Origin: CAYHWW01 sp964360145
GTDB lineage: Bacteria; Bdellovibrionota; UBA1018; CAYHWW01
NCBI GenBank assembly: GCA_964360145.1
Contig: CAYHWW010000131.1
Span: 1 to 9,634, forward strand
Length of the DNA stretch: 9,634 nucleotides
Direction of reading: 5' to 3'
A program made the position numbers and the translations under genes. Shown here one piece after another: positions 5,451-9,634 of this stretch. A model generated the notes under the pieces. It was not told the DNA's origin and made no database searches. It saw nothing but the letters and a program-made list of their open reading frames with translations. The number at the start of each line of letters is the position of its first letter. Within the stretch, counting starts at the first letter, position 1.

Positions 5451-7312
5451 GTGTTCTTTTGAGGCTGGGGGTCGCGGACCCCCGGGTCACGGACCCCTAA
5501 GTTCACGCCGATGTGCAGCTCGGCTAATTGCCCTGGCGTCACCGCCGACGGGCTCTCGCTCATAAGGCACTGGGCCCGTTGTGTTTTGGGGAAAGCCATG
5601 ACCTCGCGGATGGCGTCAGTGCCAGCAAGGATCATGATGAGGCGATCCACGCCGAATGCGATGCCACCGTGAGGGGGGGTGCCGTACTGGAGCGCTTCGA
5701 GGAAGAAGCCGAACTTCTCGTTGGCCTCTTTTTCTGTGAGGCCCAAAGCACGGAACATGGCCGCCTGCACATCTTGTTTGAAGATCCGCAGACTGCCGCC
5801 GCCCACCTCAACCCCGTTCAAGACCATGTCGTAGGCCGCGGCCTTGATGCTGCCCAGATCTTTGCCGTCCACGAGCTTTTGGAAATCCTCGGGCACCGGG
5901 CTCGTGAACGGATGGTGGCAAGCATACCAGCGGCTGTCACCGGGGCTGAATTCCAGCAGCGGAAACTCAGTGACCCAGAGGAAATTGAACTTGGTCTTAT
6001 CGATGAGCCCCAGCTTGTCGCCCACCTTGAGGCGCAGGCTGCCCATGGCGTCGTTGGCCACCTTCGCAGTGTCGGCCACCATCATGACGAGGTGATTGCC
6101 GCCAGCCGACGAGTCGTCCGTGAAGCCGCAGGCAGCTTTCAGGGCTGCCGCCTCTTCAGGCTTCAAAAACTTGGCCGCGGGCCCGCTCACGGTGCCGTCC
6201 GCGGCGAACTTGTACCACAGCAGGCCCTTGGCGCCGTAGTTGCCCACGAACTTGGTGTACTCGTCCAAGTCCTTGCGGCTGAATTTTTCCGCCTCGTTTT
6301 TGATGGGCACCGCTTTGACGAGACCGCCATTGGCCAAGGCGCTCTTAAACACGTTGAAGTCGCTGCCCCGGAAGACGTCATTGAGCTCAAGGAGTCGCAA
6401 GTCGAAGCGAGTGTCTGGTTTATCGACGCCATAGTATTTCATGGCATCGTCGTAGCTCATGCGGGCGAACGGTGTTTTCACCTCCACTCCGATGGTGCGG
6501 GCGAAAACCTCTTTCATGAGGCCTTCAAGGAGGGGGTAGAAATGCTCAGTGTCGAGAAAGGATGTCTCAATGTCGATCTGTGAGAACTCCGGCTGACGAT
6601 CGGCGCGGAGGTCTTCATCCCTGAAGCAGCGGGCGATCTGGTAGTAGCGGTCGAAGCCACTGACCATCAAAAGCTGTTTCAGGGTCTGAGGGGATTGGGG
6701 CAACGCATAGAACGTGCCCGGATTCACCCGGGACGGCACGATGTAGTCACGGGCGCCCTCTGGGGTGGATTTATAGAGGATCGGCGTTTCGATTTCCAAA
6801 AAATCGTTACGACCGAGGTACTCGCGCACAATCTGAACGGCTTTGTGACGCAGGATGATATTACGCTGCAGCTGGGGCCGACGCAGATCAAGGTAGCGGT
6901 ACTTCAAACGCAGGGTTTCGCTGATCTCCTGGCCTTCGTTTCCATCGATGACGAAGGGCGTGGGCTTGGCTTCAGAGAGAATTTGCACGCAGGTGGCCAC
7001 CACTTCGATGGCGCCAGTGGCGAGTTTATCGTTCTTCATGCCGTCAGGGCGGGCACGCACCCGGCCTTCGATGGAGACTACGTATTCATTGCGGAGTTTT
7101 TCACCCTCGACATGGGCGTTTTTATCCACGGAAGGATCGATGATGACCTGAGTCACGCCGTAACGATCGCGGATGTCGATGAAGATGATGCCGCCGTGAT
7201 CCCGGCGTTTGCCAACCCAGCCGGAGAGCCGCACGGTCTGGCCAGCATGTGATGCACCAAGCGCTCCGCAGGTGTGCGTACGTACATAACCCATATTGAT
7301 GGTCTGAGACAT
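5447..7312 (-). CDS. aspS: Aspartyl-tRNA synthetase, bacterial type, predicted non-discriminating
   Basis: 621 residues from ATG 7312. A second Met (residue 7) directly precedes the conserved YVRTHTCG and is an alternative start; neither has a good Shine-Dalgarno. Order: OB-fold anticodon-binding domain (about 8-110); class II catalytic core with the flipping loop around S182-G186, QSPQ at 206-209, motif 2 FRDEDLRADRQPEF at 230-243; the bacterial GAD insertion (about 300-430); then motif 3 GIAFGVDRL at 550-558. The anticodon domain has RRDHGG with His39 and RPDG with Gly91. These match, by my alignment from memory, the His31/Gly83 pair that marks non-discriminating AspRS in Pseudomonas, which charges both tRNA-Asp and tRNA-Asn. 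The tail after LAELHIGVNL is a 5-residue tandem repeat (GVRDP twice) made by a DNA hairpin repeat. The stop overlaps the glpD start. No strong promoter was found in the 83 bp upstream, so read-through from the flavoprotein gene is possible. Confidence 0.96.
   Translation of the reverse strand: MSQTINMGYVRTHTCGALGASHAGQTVRLSGWVGKRRDHGGIIFIDIRDRYGVTQVIIDPSVDKNAHVEGEKLRNEYVVSIEGRVRARPDGMKNDKLATGAIEVVATCVQILSEAKPTPFVIDGNEGQEISETLRLKYRYLDLRRPQLQRNIILRHKAVQIVREYLGRNDFLEIETPILYKSTPEGARDYIVPSRVNPGTFYALPQSPQTLKQLLMVSGFDRYYQIARCFRDEDLRADRQPEFSQIDIETSFLDTEHFYPLLEGLMKEVFARTIGVEVKTPFARMSYDDAMKYYGVDKPDTRFDLRLLELNDVFRGSDFNVFKSALANGGLVKAVPIKNEAEKFSRKDLDEYTKFVGNYGAKGLLWYKFAADGTVSGPAAKFLKPEEAAALKAACGFTDDSSAGGNHLVMMVADTAKVANDAMGSLRLKVGDKLGLIDKTKFNFLWVTEFPLLEFSPGDSRWYACHHPFTSPVPEDFQKLVDGKDLGSIKAAAYDMVLNGVEVGGGSLRIFKQDVQAAMFRALGLTEKEANEKFGFFLEALQYGTPPHGGIAFGVDRLIMILAGTDAIREVMAFPKTQRAQCLMSESPSAVTPGQLAELHIGVNLGVRDPGVRDPQPQKNT
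5467..5498. repeat. Tandem 15-bp hairpin repeat in the 3' end of aspS
   Basis: Two adjacent 15-bp units (5469-5483 and 5484-5498) match at 13 of 15 positions. Each is itself a hairpin: GGGGGTC-GCG-GACCCCC (5467-5483, 7-bp arms, 3-nt loop) and GGGTC-ACG-GACCC (5484-5496, 5-bp arms). They lie inside aspS and encode the doubled GVRDP of its tail, 17 nt upstream of the glpD ATG on the minus strand. In RNA they would form very stable stems. No U-run follows, so this is not a classical terminator. It may stabilise the transcript, slow ribosomes before the glpD start, or be a small palindromic repeat that has copied itself. Confidence 0.7.
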
Positions 7313-7395
7313 GTTGTCTGGACTATCACGACTGACGACGCCTGCGCCAGCGAGGACAACGACAAAACACTACCATTTCACGAGGTTCCCCATGG

Positions 7396-8538
7396 TTAGC
7401 GGCGCAGCGCTTCGCGGACCCGCTCCACGGCGCCCATGGGACCGAAGACGTCCGTGACCACCCCGGCATTGAGAACGCGATGGTGGCGCTTACTCACCAA
7501 GTCGGTGGCCAACATGCGGGGTTCGAAGTGGAGCACCTCGTCGATGACGCTCTCTGAAAAGCCGGGCAGCGCCTTATCCAAGGCACGCTGGGCGGAGCGC
7601 ATGCGCTTCAATATCTCGTTATTGTCCTCGAGATCATCGTCAGGGAGGAGGCCAAACCACACACTCTCAAGTCTGTCCTCGGCGGGCTTCAGGAATCGAC
7701 CAATGACATGGGCGCCAGCACCTTTTTTCGATGGATTTGCCACGAGAGGCACCACCACGGTGAGCCCCGGCGTCAGCGCACTGGCGAAATCTCTGTGACG
7801 GAACTGCAGGCTGTATCCGGCGCGGAAGCTCTTACCCTTTTGAGCAGCACGCAGCAGATCCGCGGTGGCCTGATCCTTCACCAGGTGGTCATAGGGCTCG
7901 CCCCGGTCACCGAGGATGAAGGCCCGCGCTTTCACCGTGAGAGTTTTTTTCGTCGCGGGATTGGCGAGGTCCGCGGCAGTGAACTGGCCCTCCTCCACCT
8001 GCAGCCCCAAAAGTAGAGCGCCACGCACGATGATAAAAGCTGGTTCGTCTTTCAGTTGAATGGCTTGGATGCCCCCCGGCGTCGCCGCAGCCCCCAGGGC
8101 CTCACCGGAGTATGCCCCCACCACTGTGTCGTGGAGGGTCTCTAAATCCAGCGTCCCCTCCCCCCCCTTCAAAAGAGCGGGAAGGGCTGCTTCATGCTCC
8201 CCCCACTCCGGGCGGCTTTCGGCAAAGGGCTTAAAGCGGCGGGTGTTGCGGGCATCAAAGTACACGGCCTGAAATGCGGTTTCTTGTGCTCCCTCAGGAA
8301 GGGAGAGCCCGAGCAGGTCCCGCAACACCGCGGTGCCTTCAGTGGAGACTTGGCCCGCCCAGCCATGGCGGGCGAGGGACCGGGCAAAGGAGCCCGGCTC
8401 TTCATCGGTGACCCAGAGCACGCTTTGACCCGCGCGGTGGGCGGCGTGGGCGGCCCAGAGAGCGGAGGCACCGTCACCGAGAACGCAAACATCCCAGGGT
8501 TGTGCGGTGAGGGACTTAAGGTCGATGGTGGCGCTCAT
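7396..8538 (-). CDS. Putative FAD/NAD-binding flavoprotein of unknown reaction
   Basis: 380 residues from ATG 8538. An in-frame ATG at 8589 exists, but the 8538 start has a perfect Shine-Dalgarno and the family-like segment starts after it. Residues 15-45 form a dinucleotide-binding beta-alpha-beta: WDVCVLGDGASALWAAHAA (GxGxxA form), then SVLWVTDEE ending the second strand in acidic residues, as in FAD-binding folds. VKARAFILGDRGE (202-214) resembles the second strand-and-glycine segment of two-dinucleotide-binding oxidoreductases. The C-terminus LNAGVVTDVFGPMGAVERVREAL resembles the closing FAD loop plus helix. I cannot assign substrate or subfamily; the middle is not one I recognise. There is no signal peptide, so it is probably cytoplasmic. 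The start overlaps the aspartokinase stop by ATGA, implying co-translation. A run of eight G (minus) at 8160-8167 lies in the frame. Confidence 0.75.
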   Translation of the reverse strand: MSATIDLKSLTAQPWDVCVLGDGASALWAAHAAHRAGQSVLWVTDEEPGSFARSLARHGWAGQVSTEGTAVLRDLLGLSLPEGAQETAFQAVYFDARNTRRFKPFAESRPEWGEHEAALPALLKGGEGTLDLETLHDTVVGAYSGEALGAAATPGGIQAIQLKDEPAFIIVRGALLLGLQVEEGQFTAADLANPATKKTLTVKARAFILGDRGEPYDHLVKDQATADLLRAAQKGKSFRAGYSLQFRHRDFASALTPGLTVVVPLVANPSKKGAGAHVIGRFLKPAEDRLESVWFGLLPDDDLEDNNEILKRMRSAQRALDKALPGFSESVIDEVLHFEPRMLATDLVSKRHHRVLNAGVVTDVFGPMGAVERVREALRR

Positions 8539-9527
8539 GGTGTGTACCTCCGATGGGGACCCTGGGGTGCGATCAGTGCATCGTGCCATGACTGCAATGC
8601 GGCACGACAGGTTTTTTCATCACCGCTGAGTGGGATCTTAATCAACGGGCCCGACGGGGTCAATTGGCCAGCCACCGCGTGGCTAGCCACTGCCGTGGCG
8701 GCAGCAGCGGCTTCGTCCCGGGCGATAATAGTGAGGCAGGAGCAGTCCTCAGCCGAAACCACCGCAAGCACCGGGGGCAAGGTCGAGGTGACCTGGGGCC
8801 GAAGCCAGGTGCCCGCCTCGGCCTCGACGCTATGTCCCACCCAGAGGGTCATGCCGTGCTGAAGCGCGTGCTCCATGGCCCGATGGTGCATGACCTGGGC
8901 GCCATGGCGAGCCATGTGAAGCACTGCGGCAAGCGACAGTTCAGTGTAGGAGCGGGCATCGTGAACCAGGCGAGGATCAGCGCTGAACACACCGCGCACA
9001 TCAGTGAGGATCTCGCAGCGGGCCGCCTTGAGGGCCGTGGCGAGGTACACCGCCGTGGTGTCCGAGCCCCCGCGGCCCAGGGTGGTGATTTCTTTGGCGC
9101 GGCTCACCCCCTGGAAGCCCGCCACAATGACGACTTTGCCCCGGGCGAGCTCCTCTTGGACCCGGGTGGGGCGGATTTCGACGATGCGGGCGCTGCTATG
9201 GCTCTCGTCGGTGATGATGCCAGCCTGGGAGCCGGTGAAGGAGACGCAGTCCACGCTGAGGTCCCGCAGGGCCATGGCAGTGAGGGCCATGGCGACGCGC
9301 TCGCCTGCGGTGAGGAGCATGTCCATTTCCCGAAGGTGGGTGCGGGCCTGGGGGCTCACTTTTTCAGCGAGGGCGATGAGCTCATCGGTGCTGTGGCCCA
9401 TGGCGGAAACCACCACCACCACGTCATCGCCAGCGACCCGGGCTTTAGCGATGCGGGCAGCCACGGCGCGGATGCGTTCTGGCGTGCCGACGGAGGTGCC
9501 ACCATATTTTTGGACGATGAGGGCCAT
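8535..9527 (-). CDS. lysC: Aspartokinase with a shortened regulatory region
   Basis: 330 residues, against about 400 or more for usual monofunctional aspartokinases. It phosphorylates aspartate with ATP, the first step toward lysine, diaminopimelate, methionine and threonine. The catalytic domain is intact: KYGGTSVGTPERI (7-19), LLTAGERVAMAL (71-82), FTGSQAGIITDESHSSARI (97-115), VVIVAGFQGV (132-141), TTLGRGGSDTTAV (148-160), ILTDVRGVFSADPRL (173-187). After about residue 250 only some 80 residues remain, room for at most one degenerate ACT unit (VLAVVSAEDCSCLTIIAR onward), whereas feedback-regulated enzymes normally carry two ACT domains. Sensitivity to lysine or threonine is therefore doubtful. 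The short end is not an obvious frameshift, because the next gene starts at the stop with a perfect Shine-Dalgarno. The start ATG 9527 gives the canonical N-terminus but has no clear Shine-Dalgarno. The symbol ask is equally used. Confidence 0.92.
   Translation of the reverse strand: MALIVQKYGGTSVGTPERIRAVAARIAKARVAGDDVVVVVSAMGHSTDELIALAEKVSPQARTHLREMDMLLTAGERVAMALTAMALRDLSVDCVSFTGSQAGIITDESHSSARIVEIRPTRVQEELARGKVVIVAGFQGVSRAKEITTLGRGGSDTTAVYLATALKAARCEILTDVRGVFSADPRLVHDARSYTELSLAAVLHMARHGAQVMHHRAMEHALQHGMTLWVGHSVEAEAGTWLRPQVTSTLPPVLAVVSAEDCSCLTIIARDEAAAAATAVASHAVAGQLTPSGPLIKIPLSGDEKTCRAALQSWHDALIAPQGPHRRYTP
8546..8551 (-). promoter_or_regulatory. Ribosome-binding site that fixes the flavoprotein start
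   Basis: GGAGGT on the minus strand, 7 nt before the ATG at 8538 and inside the last codons of the aspartokinase gene. It selects 8538 over the upstream in-frame ATG at 8589, which would add 17 residues of unlikely composition. Confidence 0.75.
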
Positions 9528-9598
9528 GGGGAAAGATTACTGCGGGCGCAGGCCTCTGACAAGGTGGGGGCCGCGGCGCGGGGCGACAATATCGCATT

Positions 9599-9617
9599 GT
9601 AAATATTAAATATTTAC
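9599..9617. promoter_or_regulatory. Perfect 19-bp AT-rich palindrome upstream of the aspartokinase gene
   Basis: GTAAATATT-A-AATATTTAC, with 9-bp arms around one central base and no mismatch. It lies 71 bp upstream of the aspartokinase ATG and 14 bp before the probable plus-strand start at 9632, in otherwise very GC-rich sequence. On the minus strand TACAAT (9596-9601, five of six matches to a -10 box) overlaps its edge; no good -35 was found. The position suggests an operator controlling one or both divergent genes. The regulator is not identifiable from the window. A second short inverted repeat, ACAAT-N5-ATTGT (9586-9600), abuts it. Confidence 0.6.
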
Positions 9618-9631
9618 GATAGAGGACCCCC

Positions 9632-9634
9632 ATG
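9632..9634 (+). CDS. Probable start of a plus-strand gene running out of the window
   Basis: The last three bases are ATG, preceded by AGAGGA (9621-9626) with 5-nt spacing, a good ribosome-binding layout. Only the start codon is visible, so nothing can be said about the product. If real, it is divergent from the aspartokinase gene and shares the palindromic intergenic region with it. Confidence 0.35.

Noticed and set aside
5528..6583. Long open frame on the plus strand opposite aspS (351 codons)
   Set aside because: It lies fully antisense to a well-supported aspS, shows no recognisable domain, and such mirror frames are common opposite GC-rich genes.
7313..7395. Search for an aspS promoter in the 83-bp gap
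   Set aside because: TTGTCG- and GATAGT-like boxes occur but not at suitable spacing; no site could be supported.
8664..9602. Long open frame on the plus strand opposite the aspartokinase gene (312 codons)
   Set aside because: It is antisense to intact aspartokinase motifs; its Gly/His/Ala-rich composition is typical of a reverse-strand shadow.

Overview
The window looks like a chromosomal segment of a GC-rich Gram-negative bacterium, most likely a member of the Bdellovibrionota or another lineage of the former Deltaproteobacteria. The taxonomic hint is weak but consistent. The HNH protein has the N-terminal architecture I associate with the multi-copy HNH family of Bdellovibrio-like bacteria. 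Two predicted exported proteins carry ordinary Sec signal peptides, and AspRS carries the residues linked to non-discriminating enzymes. No tRNA, rRNA, CRISPR array, transposase, phage gene or recognisable defence cassette was seen.

Left part (1-3056): the last 56 codons of a small plus-strand protein resembling the end of an Xre-type helix-turn-helix regulator; a minus-strand exported protein (324-1802) with an internal duplication and a C-terminal Lcl/DUF1566-like domain; a 261-bp divergent intergenic region containing a perfect 9-bp-arm inverted repeat; and a plus-strand HNH endonuclease-family gene (2064-2972).

Right part (3057-9527): five minus-strand genes, transcribed right to left. 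First comes a short aspartokinase that lacks the usual tandem ACT region. Its stop overlaps, by ATGA, the start of an unassigned FAD/NAD-type flavoprotein. After 83 bp follows aspS, whose stop overlaps (again ATGA) the start of glpD. After a further 87 bp comes an exported protein with a possible degenerate OmpA-like fold. The two overlaps suggest two translationally coupled pairs. A perfect 19-bp AT-rich palindrome lies between the aspartokinase and a probable plus-strand gene whose ATG is the last three bases of the window.

The core is housekeeping: aspartate-family amino-acid entry, Asp-tRNA synthesis and glycerol-3-phosphate oxidation. The points that deserve a second look are the apparently deregulated aspartokinase coupled to an unknown oxidoreductase, the non-discriminating AspRS signature, the tandem hairpin repeat that forms the tail of aspS just before the glpD start, the duplicated exported Lcl-like protein, and three inverted repeats in upstream regions. 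I did not find a convincing novel multi-gene system.
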